Assembly: GCF_021538615.1 (NCBI RefSeq)
Contig: NZ_JAJHIZ010000003.1
Span: 3,782,001-3,846,000, forward strand
Reading direction: 5' to 3'
Source of the DNA: Niabella agricola
Lineage (GTDB): Bacteria > Bacteroidota > Bacteroidia > Chitinophagales > Chitinophagaceae
DNA length: 64,000 nt
The notes under the pieces are model-generated. The model saw nothing but the letters and a program-made list of their open reading frames with translations. It had not been told where the DNA came from and did not search any database. This document shows positions 8,771-16,752 of this stretch, piece by piece. The translations under genes were made by a program, and so were the position numbers. Position 1 is the stretch's first letter, and each line of letters starts with the position of its first letter.

Positions 8771-10594
8771 ATGAAATATGTGATTTATTTTTTGTCGTTG
8801 CTGCTTTCCGGTTTTTTTCTTAAGGCGGCTGCACAAGATCCTGAACTCATCAATCAAAATCTGGATAACTTTGAAATAGCGGCATCTCTTGCCGATACAG
8901 GGAATTTTAAAACAAAACAGATTTATTCCGTTCGTTATTACCAGATGCCGGATAAAAAAAACCAGGGAAAACATACAAGAAATATCGGAGGCATACGGAT
9001 GGAGCCAATGGCATATACGGAATACCTCCCGGATGGAAGAAAATTGTATTATGAATATTATAACGGGAATAGGAAACATACGGAACGTTATTACTATGAT
9101 GTGCACCATCAACAATTGTTGCTGATTGAACGCCCTGGAATGGTAACCTGGCAACACTGGCTGCTGTATAACAAAAAGGGGTTGCTTGAAGGCATGGTCC
9201 GTTGCGGCAACAGCAAGGGAAATCTTCTGGTGGATGATTATACAACCTATCACTACCGAGATTCCGGGAACACCAGCATCGTGCAGATAACCGGTTATAA
9301 TAGTGATACAACCGCAGACCCCGTTGCAGAGTATCGCTTTTCCGGATCGGCGCTGATAAAAAACCGTCCTTTATACCAGTCAAAGATTCAGCATTTCCGG
9401 CTGATCAACGGGCGCTATAAGCCGGTAGCAACAAAGGGCTATATTTTTAACGACCGGCAGGTGCAGTTTACTTATGATGACCATGGTTTTATAACATCGG
9501 AAATCTGGTATCAGCCGGAAGGCGTATTGGAAAACAAAACGGAATATTCCTATTTCTACGGGTATGCCGAACGCGTGGAACAGCAATATCATATGAAGGG
9601 TACCGAAAAATCATTGCGGACCCTGCGCAGGTACAATGCCCAGGGGGACCTGGTTTTTGAGCAGTCGAGAGAATATACCGGCAATTTGTTGGGTATCGAA
9701 AGCTACGAATATAAATATGATGACAAAAACAACTGGATTGAAAAACGGAAGTACTATCAACCCTGTAGTCAGGGTGTATATGGTGCAAAACAGCTGGTAG
9801 CATTGGAAGCGCGGGAGATTGTGTATTACCAGGACGGGCAATTACCGAAGGTACCGGGGCTTCCTCCTTATCCTTCACAACTGCCGGCCGTATTAACGCA
9901 GATCCCGGTTATTGCCGCCAAAAAACAACAAGAGCAGGAGGCTTTTGATGTAGCTGTAGCATCGGGCAACTATGACGAAACCATTAAAATTACCAGCGCC
10001 GTTACACTTGCAGCTTTTACACCGGCGTATTGGACGGTTCGCGACAGCGTTTTTGGGGATCTGGATGGAATAGCGGGCGATGAAGCGGTGGTAGTATATA
10101 AAACGCCCATGCCGGCAGATATGGGTGCCGCCTCCTGCCTGGCTGTTTTCCGGAAGACCGGCGACCGGTGGATGCTTTGGTACCAAACCCTGGCACCCTT
10201 ACTGGGCGACCAGAACGGTGGTATGATGGGTGATCCTTATAGCGGTATTGCGATCGCAAGAAAATGTATTGTGGTGCATCATTTTGGAGGCAGCCGCCAG
10301 AAATGGCATTATACGCACCGCTACCGGTTCCAGAACGGGAGCTGGTACCTCGTAGGTGCTACCATAAATTTTGGAGCCCCCTGCGATTCAATGACGCAGC
10401 TGGATTATAATTTATCCACCGGGGATGTAGTCGTAACGTGTACAACAGAAGATTGCCGCGAAAAAGGTGCTGCAAAGGAAAGCAGCTGGACAGAGCGGAT
10501 GCATATCCAACGGCCGTTGCCGCGGATGGATACTTTTATACCGGGGGCAACAGAATTGCCTTTACCCAAACGAAAGCAAGCCCTCTATTACTGA
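8771..10594 (+). CDS. Secreted protein of unknown function, repeat-rich
   Basis: A 607-aa protein I do not recognise. Residues 1-21 form a signal peptide (FFLKAAAQD). The middle (about 70-330) has recurring short beta-hairpin-like units with Y/F-G/D patterns, for example YTEYLPDGRKLYYEYYNGN and YEYKYDDKNNWIEKRKYY, reminiscent of RHS/YD or MORN-like antiparallel repeats. The region after about 380 is different, with a VFGDLDGIAGDEAVVVY segment. It is likely exported to the periplasm or cell surface. It stands alone, transcribed away from the DUF2975 operon, and its last 7 bp overlap the end of the convergent MutS-like gene. Confidence 0.75.
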   Translation: MKYVIYFLSLLLSGFFLKAAAQDPELINQNLDNFEIAASLADTGNFKTKQIYSVRYYQMPDKKNQGKHTRNIGGIRMEPMAYTEYLPDGRKLYYEYYNGNRKHTERYYYDVHHQQLLLIERPGMVTWQHWLLYNKKGLLEGMVRCGNSKGNLLVDDYTTYHYRDSGNTSIVQITGYNSDTTADPVAEYRFSGSALIKNRPLYQSKIQHFRLINGRYKPVATKGYIFNDRQVQFTYDDHGFITSEIWYQPEGVLENKTEYSYFYGYAERVEQQYHMKGTEKSLRTLRRYNAQGDLVFEQSREYTGNLLGIESYEYKYDDKNNWIEKRKYYQPCSQGVYGAKQLVALEAREIVYYQDGQLPKVPGLPPYPSQLPAVLTQIPVIAAKKQQEQEAFDVAVASGNYDETIKITSAVTLAAFTPAYWTVRDSVFGDLDGIAGDEAVVVYKTPMPADMGAASCLAVFRKTGDRWMLWYQTLAPLLGDQNGGMMGDPYSGIAIARKCIVVHHFGGSRQKWHYTHRYRFQNGSWYLVGATINFGAPCDSMTQLDYNLSTGDVVVTCTTEDCREKGAAKESSWTERMHIQRPLPRMDTFIPGATELPLPKRKQALYY

Positions 10595-12375
10595 TCGATG
10601 ACACCCAGTTTTTTCATCAGGTAGGAGGCGCTGAGCTTGGTACAAACGCCGTCTTTCAATTTATAATCAAAGACCAGCTCATCATTGATGATCTCCGATT
10701 CAAAGGCTTTGTTGGCGATATAATTGGGATAATCCTTGATGAGATCGGCCACCACCACATCATGCGTAGCTATAATGCCAAACGTATCAAAGCCTGCCAT
10801 TTTCCGGATCAGGCCAATGGTGCCGTTCCGCTTATCGTTGCTGTTGGTGCCGCGCAGGATCTCATCAAGGATCACAAATGTGGTATTCCCTTCTTTGAGG
10901 TGTTCTACAATGGTTTGTAGGCGCTTTAATTCTGCATAGAAAAAGGATTCGCTTTCCTGCAATGAATCCGTAATACGCATGCTTACATATACATCAAACG
11001 GATAAAACACAAACCGGGTTGCCGTTACCGGCGCACCACTGCGTGCCAGTACCAGGTTCATACCCACGGTGCGTAAAAACGTACTTTTGCCGCTCATGTT
11101 GGAGCCGGTAAGGATAATGAATTTTTGCTGCTGAAAGTCCGCATCATTGCAGATCCTTTTTTCAGCGCGGATCAGGGGATGTCCCAGGTTTGTGGCCGTC
11201 AGCGCAGGGGCGCCGTTTATTTCAGGAAAGCAGTTGCCGGGATTGTTAAAAGAAAAATTGCCCAAACTGCCCAATGCTTCAAACTGGCCGATCACCTCGA
11301 GCCACCCGGCAATATGATCCCCGTGCTTTTTTTTCCATACCCCCAGCCGGTACAGAATGTGTACATGAAACAGGAATAATCCATTCAGCAGGATACTCAC
11401 GACCAGGTTCACGATGGATTCCAGGTATTCGAACAAAGAAGCCAGCTGGTGCAACTGCCGGGAAGCAGAAGGAGCATCTTGTTTTAACTGTCGCTGATAA
11501 GCTTGCAGGAGCGGCGTGTTGAATGCCTGGGTTTCAATCCGCCGTAGCTGGTCTTTATAGGCCGCCAGTATTTTATTTACGGATGAGGAAACCGTTAGCT
11601 GGGCTGCAATTTTTTTTCCGAATGCAAAAGCGATGAAGAGGTTTAATACAAAGGAGCTGTAGATGATCCGGAATACTTCGTTGCTGTCTGAAATAAACAG
11701 GTAATACAATAAACTGCCAATAGTAATCAGCGGGAAAAGCATCAGAAAGGCATACAGCGGTTTGCTGATGCCGGTTTTGGCTGCACGTACCCAGGTCATG
11801 AGCTGGCTCAGTTCTTTTTCGCGGTTTTCCTGCAGGCTGCCGCTGGCGTAAAGCTGTTGACGGAAATCGTCCAGAGCGGCCAGTTCTTTAATCGCTTCCT
11901 GCCGCTGGAGAATGGTTGCTGTATCAGGGTTTAGCAGCAGGTTTGCCAGCGCTTCCCTGCCAAAAGAAGTGCTGCAGCGGTTCAGGTGTGCATAAAGCCC
12001 GCCTTCACCAAATAAATCCAGGTCGTAGGAGTAGGGGTGATGTGGATCCTGATAAGCTTTCCCATTGATATATGGAGACTGGTTGGTATCCAGGAAGGCG
12101 ATCTCATCTGTATTGTATTTGACCAGCGCCTTATAATAAGTGGTCTTTTGCTGCAGCCGGTCATACCATTTTACAACCACCAGAAAGGCAATAAATAAAA
12201 TGACAGCGGATAGAATGGTTAAGGTACTGCCCGTTTGGGTAGATTGATAAAGCAGGTAGATGAAAACGGCAAAGAGCAGGAGCCGGAAGAAACTGAGCCA
12301 TCCCGACTTTTGCTTCAGTTGGCTCGCCTGTTTAGAAAACTGTTCTGCTCTAACTTTGTAACTTGTAGTATCCAT
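10588..12375 (-). CDS. MutS-related ATPase with N-terminal membrane segments
   Basis: A 595-aa protein with the core and ATPase domains of the MutS family but without the mismatch-recognition and connector domains. The Walker A motif GSNMSGKST lies near residues 424-432, Walker B is FVILDEILRGT, and a C-terminal IATHDVVVADL carries the conserved histidine. The N-terminal about 90 residues contain two hydrophobic stretches (LLLFAVFIYLLYQ and LTILSAVILFIAFLVVV), and further hydrophobic stretches occur at about 215-270 and 345-365, so it is probably membrane-bound, which is unusual for MutS proteins but typical of this Bacteroidota group. I start it at the ATG at 12375. It is not a mismatch-repair MutS by architecture; its role is unknown. 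Confidence 0.85.
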   Translation of the reverse strand: MDTTSYKVRAEQFSKQASQLKQKSGWLSFFRLLLFAVFIYLLYQSTQTGSTLTILSAVILFIAFLVVVKWYDRLQQKTTYYKALVKYNTDEIAFLDTNQSPYINGKAYQDPHHPYSYDLDLFGEGGLYAHLNRCSTSFGREALANLLLNPDTATILQRQEAIKELAALDDFRQQLYASGSLQENREKELSQLMTWVRAAKTGISKPLYAFLMLFPLITIGSLLYYLFISDSNEVFRIIYSSFVLNLFIAFAFGKKIAAQLTVSSSVNKILAAYKDQLRRIETQAFNTPLLQAYQRQLKQDAPSASRQLHQLASLFEYLESIVNLVVSILLNGLFLFHVHILYRLGVWKKKHGDHIAGWLEVIGQFEALGSLGNFSFNNPGNCFPEINGAPALTATNLGHPLIRAEKRICNDADFQQQKFIILTGSNMSGKSTFLRTVGMNLVLARSGAPVTATRFVFYPFDVYVSMRITDSLQESESFFYAELKRLQTIVEHLKEGNTTFVILDEILRGTNSNDKRNGTIGLIRKMAGFDTFGIIATHDVVVADLIKDYPNYIANKAFESEIINDELVFDYKLKDGVCTKLSASYLMKKLGVIDQ

Positions 12376-12436
12376 AGAACCGTAAAAGTAAAGAAGAAGC
12401 GTCAATGATGCACAAAAATGGCCGGACTGGTGTACT

Positions 12437-13071
12437 TTATTCAAATATATCGCGCACGTTAAATTTCAACTCCGGGAACACAGCGGAACTGATTTCATCG
12501 GTTTCAATAAAGGGCTTGATACCCTGGAACTTTCCGTCTTTTAACAGATACACAAGGACCACTTTATCCTGCGGTTCTACGAGCCAGTATTCTTTTACAC
12601 CGCTTTCCTCATAGAGGTCAAATTTGATGCCCATCTCTTTTTGAGTGTTCCCTGGTGAGAGGATCTCAATTACCAGGTCCGGGGCACCGATACAGCCCCG
12701 GTCGTCTATTTTTTCAGCATCGCAGATAACGCAGATATTCGGCTGTACTACTGTAAAAACGAGCTCATCCCTTTTTGCTTTTTAGAGTCGGGTAGGCGCA
12801 CATCAAAGAGCGCTGCAAAAACGTTGCAGGGTTTTTCTTCAAAGTAGTTCCCGATTTTAAGTGTCAGTTTTAAGGATGTGGATTGGTGCTTCATACCCGG
12901 TGCCGGGCTCATTTTATGGATCCGGCCTCTTAAAAGTTCCACCCGTTCCTGGAATTCCCACCGGAAATAATCGGCATAAGAATAGCGCCTCGATATATCC
13001 AGCTGATCCATGGAGGTAATGACGCCATAAGGCACAGGGGGCTCTTCTACTTTATTATCTTCCGGATCCAT
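12437..13071 (-). pseudogene. Uma2-family (DUF820) restriction-endonuclease-fold protein, frameshifted
   Basis: Two adjacent frames together make a complete 211-aa Uma2-like protein. The N-terminal part (13071 to about 12776) runs through SYADYFRWEFQERVELLRGR and FDVRLPDSKKQK. The C-terminal part continues in another frame as DELVFTVVQPNICVICD, DLVIEILSPGNTQKEMG and EYWLVEP, carrying the usual DUF820 active-site region (D, then E-I-L-S-P, then the later E). The break falls in a run of five A (minus strand, about 12771-12775); one more A would restore QKRDEL. It is either a true disruption or a homopolymer sequencing error. Uma2 proteins are often clustered and of unclear function. Confidence 0.8.
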
Positions 13072-13219
13072 TCAATAATATTATGATCCCTGTAAAGGTG
13101 CTCTTTTTAAAAAATGGTTGCCGAATCAGGCGGTCTGATTTGCTTCTCTGGTCATCATTAACAATTCACGAATGCTTCGGATAACGGGTTATGATTATAA
13201 ACTACAGCCGCTAAACACA

Positions 13220-14260
13220 TTAATTCACCGGGCATTTTTCGTGGTAGTTGATCAGCTCAATGGGTGTGGCTTGCATTTCAAGACCAGAATATTTTTCAAT
13301 GATTTCATCCAGCACTTCCCGAATGGCGGATTCTTCTGCGAGGCGCACCAGTTTGCTCCGGTATTCTTTTATATTGGGCAAGCCTTTCAGGTAGTTGGCA
13401 TAATGGCGGCGCATTTCATTGATACCAACGATCGGGCCCTTCCATTCTACACTTTTTTGCAGGTGTTTGCGCACCACGTTTACCCGTTCTTCCACAGTAG
13501 GGGGCGCCAGCACAGCGCCTGTTTGAACATAATGCTTTATTTCCCGGAAGATCCAGGGATAACCAATGGCGGCGCGCCCGATCATAATGCCATCCACGCC
13601 GTAGCGGTTCCGATACTCCAGTGCTTTTTGCGGACTATCGATATCGCCGTTCCCAAAAATGGGAATATGGATCCGGGGATTGTTTTTTACTTTACCGATC
13701 AATGTCCAGTCGGCCTCACCTTTGTACATCTGGCAGCGGGTGCGGCCATGAATGGCCAGTGCTTTAATGCCCACATCCTGCAGGCGTTCTGCCACTTCCT
13801 CAATGTTCAGCATGCTGTCGTCCCAGCCAAGCCTGGTTTTTACGGTTACCGGCAGGGAAGTGGATTTTACCACGGCTTCGGTAAGACGAACCATCAGATC
13901 GATATCTTTCAGTACACCCGCTCCGGCTCCTTTCAGCGCCACTTTTTTTACAGGGCAGCCAAAATTGATGTCCAGCAGGTCTGGTTGGGTAACATCTACG
14001 ATTTTTGCAGCCAGAGACAGACTGTCTTCATCGCCTCCAAAGATCTGGATGCCGATCGGTCGTTCATAATCAAAAATATCCAGTTTCCGGCGGCTTTTGA
14101 TCGCGTCGCGGATCAGACCCTCGCTGCTGATGAACTCGGTATACATCAGGTCGGCACCGTTATCCTTGCATACAGCGCGAAAAGGCGGATCGCTGACATC
14201 CTCCATGGGAGCGAGTAAAAGCGGGAAATCCGGCAGCGATATGTTTCCTATGTTTACCAT
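13220..14260 (-). CDS. dusB: tRNA-dihydrouridine synthase DusB-like
   Basis: A 346-aa FMN-dependent flavoenzyme that reduces specific uridines in the tRNA D-loop to dihydrouridine with NADPH. The start LPDFPLLLAPMEDVSDPPFR is the conserved FMN-binding opening of Dus proteins. The N-x-x-C motif NFGCPV (N99, C102) supplies the catalytic cysteine. KTRLGWDD, IHGRTRCQMY and NGDI follow in the usual order of the TIM barrel, and GVDGIMIGRAAIGYPWIF ends it. The ATG at 14260 is chosen over 14293 because the protein then starts at the normal place. A TACCTTTG -7-like box lies about 90 bp upstream. Confidence 0.93.
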   Translation of the reverse strand: MVNIGNISLPDFPLLLAPMEDVSDPPFRAVCKDNGADLMYTEFISSEGLIRDAIKSRRKLDIFDYERPIGIQIFGGDEDSLSLAAKIVDVTQPDLLDINFGCPVKKVALKGAGAGVLKDIDLMVRLTEAVVKSTSLPVTVKTRLGWDDSMLNIEEVAERLQDVGIKALAIHGRTRCQMYKGEADWTLIGKVKNNPRIHIPIFGNGDIDSPQKALEYRNRYGVDGIMIGRAAIGYPWIFREIKHYVQTGAVLAPPTVEERVNVVRKHLQKSVEWKGPIVGINEMRRHYANYLKGLPNIKEYRSKLVRLAEESAIREVLDEIIEKYSGLEMQATPIELINYHEKCPVN

Positions 14261-14347
14261 TTCTTGTGTTATCAGTTTAACAGCTATCAGCATTTAGCGT
14301 TCAGTGGTCTACGCTCAACTTGCAGAAATCAACTATTTTTGAGCCCG

Positions 14348-14355
14348 CAAAGGTA
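14348..14355 (-). promoter_or_regulatory. Candidate -7 element for dusB
   Basis: TACCTTTG on the minus strand matches TAnnTTTG exactly. No TTTG is seen 19-21 bp upstream, so support is partial. The predicted leader of about 80 nt contains GCTGATAGC-type short repeat sequence. Confidence 0.35.
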
Positions 14356-14375
14356 CGATTTATTTTTTTGATACT

Positions 14376-15290
14376 ATGATGACTGATCTTGATAAGAAGG
14401 ATATCTCCTATACGGCGGGATTTTTTATGTTGATTGCTTTTGGTGTGGGAGGCATGTTCCTGGCTGGAGCTATCGGAGGTATTGCCTGGAATCTGATGAC
14501 GGGAAAGGGACTTGCTGAACTGGCAGCGGCTGTCGGAAATCCCGCTTATCTGAGGGAGATGCAACTGCTTCAAACCCTTCAGGCGCTGTTTGGCTTTTTG
14601 GCGCCTACACTGGTAACTGCTTCTTTTTTAAGCCATAAGCCGTTGAAACTGGTTGGGTTTAGCCAAAAGCCGGAGGGCGACCTGGTAGTGCTTAGTATCG
14701 TGCTCATTCTTTGTGGTTTGGGCGTAAGCGCAGGGCTGGGACATTTAAGTTACCAGCTGCCGCTGCCGGTATCTGTTAAGGCACAGTTTGACCAATGGGA
14801 ACAGGTTTATGCCGCGCAGGCTGCGGGTCTTGTAAGCTTTAAAAGCATACCCGACCTGCTGCTTTCGATCCTGGTGCTGGCACTGGTACCTGCCGTTTGC
14901 GAAGAAGCGTTTTTCCGGGGCGGATTGCAGAATTTTATGTACCGGGGTAACGGAAATCGTTGGATGGCGGTGATTGTGGTAAGCCTGATCTTCAGCATCG
15001 TGCACATGTCGGGTTATGGGTTTCTTTCCCGCCTCGCACTGGGTGTGATCCTGGGATTGATTTACCAGTTATCCGGCAATATCTGGCTGAGTATTCTGGC
15101 CCATTTTATCAACAATGCCCTGGCGGTGATAGCCATGTACCTCCAGGTGCAATCCGGGAAGTCCCTTGCTGAGGCGATGAGCGATAAAAGCGGCAGTTAC
15201 CTGGGATTGATGGCTGTGCCGGTGGTGGCCGTTCTTTTTATGTGGATGAATAAAAAAATAAAACAAAAAAAACCGGCCGATGGCATTTAA
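14376..15290 (+). CDS. CPBP-family intramembrane protease
   Basis: A 304-aa polytopic membrane protein of the CPBP/Abi family, unrelated in detail to the copy at 7123. The catalytic motif EEAFFRG has E176, E177 and R181; the second conserved histidine is in SIVHMSGYGF and the third region is LAHFINNALA. About seven to eight membrane segments are visible. Its stop codon overlaps the start of cdsA by 11 bp, so the two are translated together, which ties this protease to phospholipid synthesis or membrane maintenance by context only. Translation may start at 14376 or 14379. Confidence 0.92.
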   Translation: MMTDLDKKDISYTAGFFMLIAFGVGGMFLAGAIGGIAWNLMTGKGLAELAAAVGNPAYLREMQLLQTLQALFGFLAPTLVTASFLSHKPLKLVGFSQKPEGDLVVLSIVLILCGLGVSAGLGHLSYQLPLPVSVKAQFDQWEQVYAAQAAGLVSFKSIPDLLLSILVLALVPAVCEEAFFRGGLQNFMYRGNGNRWMAVIVVSLIFSIVHMSGYGFLSRLALGVILGLIYQLSGNIWLSILAHFINNALAVIAMYLQVQSGKSLAEAMSDKSGSYLGLMAVPVVAVLFMWMNKKIKQKKPADGI

Positions 15291-16143
15291 CTGGAATACA
15301 TTCTGGACAAGGGCTTTTACTGCTCTAATTTTTGTAGCGGTGATGATGGCCGGATTGCTTTATAACGAATGGAGCTTTTTAATATTAATCAGCCTGATCC
15401 ATTTCGGCTGCTGGTGGGAATACCTGCAGCTGATCGAAAAGATCTTCAGCGTTTCTTTTCATCCCTATTTGAAACTTGGCTTCTGTTTAACGGGGTATCA
15501 TTTGCTGCTGCTTTGCTGCGGAACGCTACAGTGGTTTGGTTATACCCTTGCCTCGAGCTTTTCATTGCCGTTTCTGCTGGCCGGACTGATATTGCTGGTG
15601 TCAGGGATGTTCCGGCAGCGCATTCATATAAAGGCCCTGGGCGCAGCGGCGTTGGGTTTTGTTTATATTTCGCTGAGCTGGACCCTGTTGCTGTTGCTGC
15701 GGTATTCGACCGAAATTCATATTATGAAGGAGCCTGCCCGGCATGCAATGTCGGGTTTCTTTATACCCGTTTTGCTGATCGTGGCCATATGGATCAACGA
15801 CACCTGTGCCTACCTGGTTGGTTCGATGATCGGGAAAACGCCCCTTTCAAAGATTTCTCCCAAGAAAACCGTGGAAGGAACCGTTGGTGGGATGCTGCTT
15901 TGTGTAGCCGCCATTACACTGATCCTGCAATACTGGTTTCAATGGCAGGTACTGCTGGGTGTTTCGCTGATAGCCGCGGTTGCAGGTACCGCGGGTGATC
16001 TGCTGGAATCAAAGCTGAAGCGGATGGCGGGTGTAAAGGACAGCGGCCATATTATGCCCGGACATGGCGGTTTTATGGACCGGTTCGATTCCCTGCTGGT
16101 AACCATTCCTTTCGTATGGTTGTTCCTGTTACTTCTCAAATAA
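15280..16143 (+). CDS. cdsA: Phosphatidate cytidylyltransferase (CDP-diglyceride synthase)
   Basis: CdsA converts phosphatidic acid and CTP to CDP-diacylglycerol, the branch point of phospholipid synthesis, in the inner membrane. The protein is 287 aa with about eight hydrophobic segments. The C-terminal signature runs from NDTCAYLVGSMIGKTPLS through SPKKTVEGTVGG and AGDLLESKLKRMAGVKD to PGHGGFMDRFDS, which contains the conserved acidic residues that bind the metal ions. The start overlaps the preceding CPBP gene by 11 bp. Confidence 0.95.
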   Translation: MAFNWNTFWTRAFTALIFVAVMMAGLLYNEWSFLILISLIHFGCWWEYLQLIEKIFSVSFHPYLKLGFCLTGYHLLLLCCGTLQWFGYTLASSFSLPFLLAGLILLVSGMFRQRIHIKALGAAALGFVYISLSWTLLLLLRYSTEIHIMKEPARHAMSGFFIPVLLIVAIWINDTCAYLVGSMIGKTPLSKISPKKTVEGTVGGMLLCVAAITLILQYWFQWQVLLGVSLIAAVAGTAGDLLESKLKRMAGVKDSGHIMPGHGGFMDRFDSLLVTIPFVWLFLLLLK

Positions 16144-16164
16144 AGAACAGAACGGAGCGGTTTT

Positions 16165-16209
16165 TGTGATAATGATCACACCATTTTTTCTTTTTCCACT
16201 TTAGCTTTG
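16165..16209 (+). promoter_or_regulatory. CRP/FNR-type site and -7 box upstream of NTF2-like gene
   Basis: TGTGA-N6-TCACA at 16165-16180 is a perfect 16-bp palindrome and an exact match to the CRP consensus half-sites. A -7 box TAGCTTTG is at 16202-16209. There is no TTTG at the -33 position; the palindrome centre lies about 42 bp before the expected transcription start, the position of a class II activator. The gene starts at 16233. Confidence 0.6.
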
Positions 16210-16232
16210 TAATTCTATTAAAATAACATAAT

Positions 16233-16577
16233 ATGAATCACAACGCAACAACGGTGGTATCCCAATTCATCGGGGATCTCAACAACGAAAATTTTTCAGG
16301 AGCAAGAAATGTATTGCATGATGATTTTGTATTTGAAGGCGTGCTGGGGAAGCGAGAGGGCGCAGATCTTTACGTAAAGGAAATGTCGCAAATGAAGCTG
16401 AAATATGAAGTATTGCAATCTTTCGGGGGCGGCGAAGACGTATGCCTCTGGTACAATATTGACATGAATGGTAAAAAAATCCTGGCCTCCGGCTGGTATC
16501 ATACAGAAGCAGGGAAGATCCGGTCATTTAAGGTGGTATTTGATCCGAGGCCGTTGCTGGATTCCGGGCAAAAATAA
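16233..16577 (+). CDS. NTF2-like (SnoaL-fold) family protein
   Basis: A 114-aa cytoplasmic protein with the layout of the NTF2/SnoaL-like fold. It begins with the helix VVSQFIGDLNNENFSGARNVLHDDFVFEG, a typical cone-fold opening, and then has alternating strands including KILASGWYHTEAGKIRSFKVVFD near the end. Such domains act as small-molecule enzymes or binding proteins, so no specific reaction can be assigned. It is monocistronic and probably controlled through the CRP-type site at 16165, which suggests a response to redox, oxygen or carbon state. Confidence 0.8.
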   Translation: MNHNATTVVSQFIGDLNNENFSGARNVLHDDFVFEGVLGKREGADLYVKEMSQMKLKYEVLQSFGGGEDVCLWYNIDMNGKKILASGWYHTEAGKIRSFKVVFDPRPLLDSGQK

Positions 16578-16712
16578 GTATGTGCTGGTTGCAACATTGT
16601 TGCCTGTTGGCAGAAAGCCGACGGTGTGTCTTTAAGAGCCTCCCGGATAAAAACGCTGAACAAGCGCATCCTGATTTTCAAACCCATAACCCGGAGCTGG
16701 ATTTTAGTCTTC

Positions 16713-16743
16713 TGATATTTGGAATTTAGATTTTAGAATTTAA
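16713..16743 (+). repeat. Degenerate A/T-rich heptamer-type repeat
   Basis: GATATTTGGAATTTAGATTTTAG-like sequence between the NTF2-like gene and the DUF58 gene. It is close to a stretch of the longer block at 18078-18176 and probably belongs to the same intergenic repeat family. Confidence 0.35.
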
Positions 16744-16752
16744 TCCCAAAGC

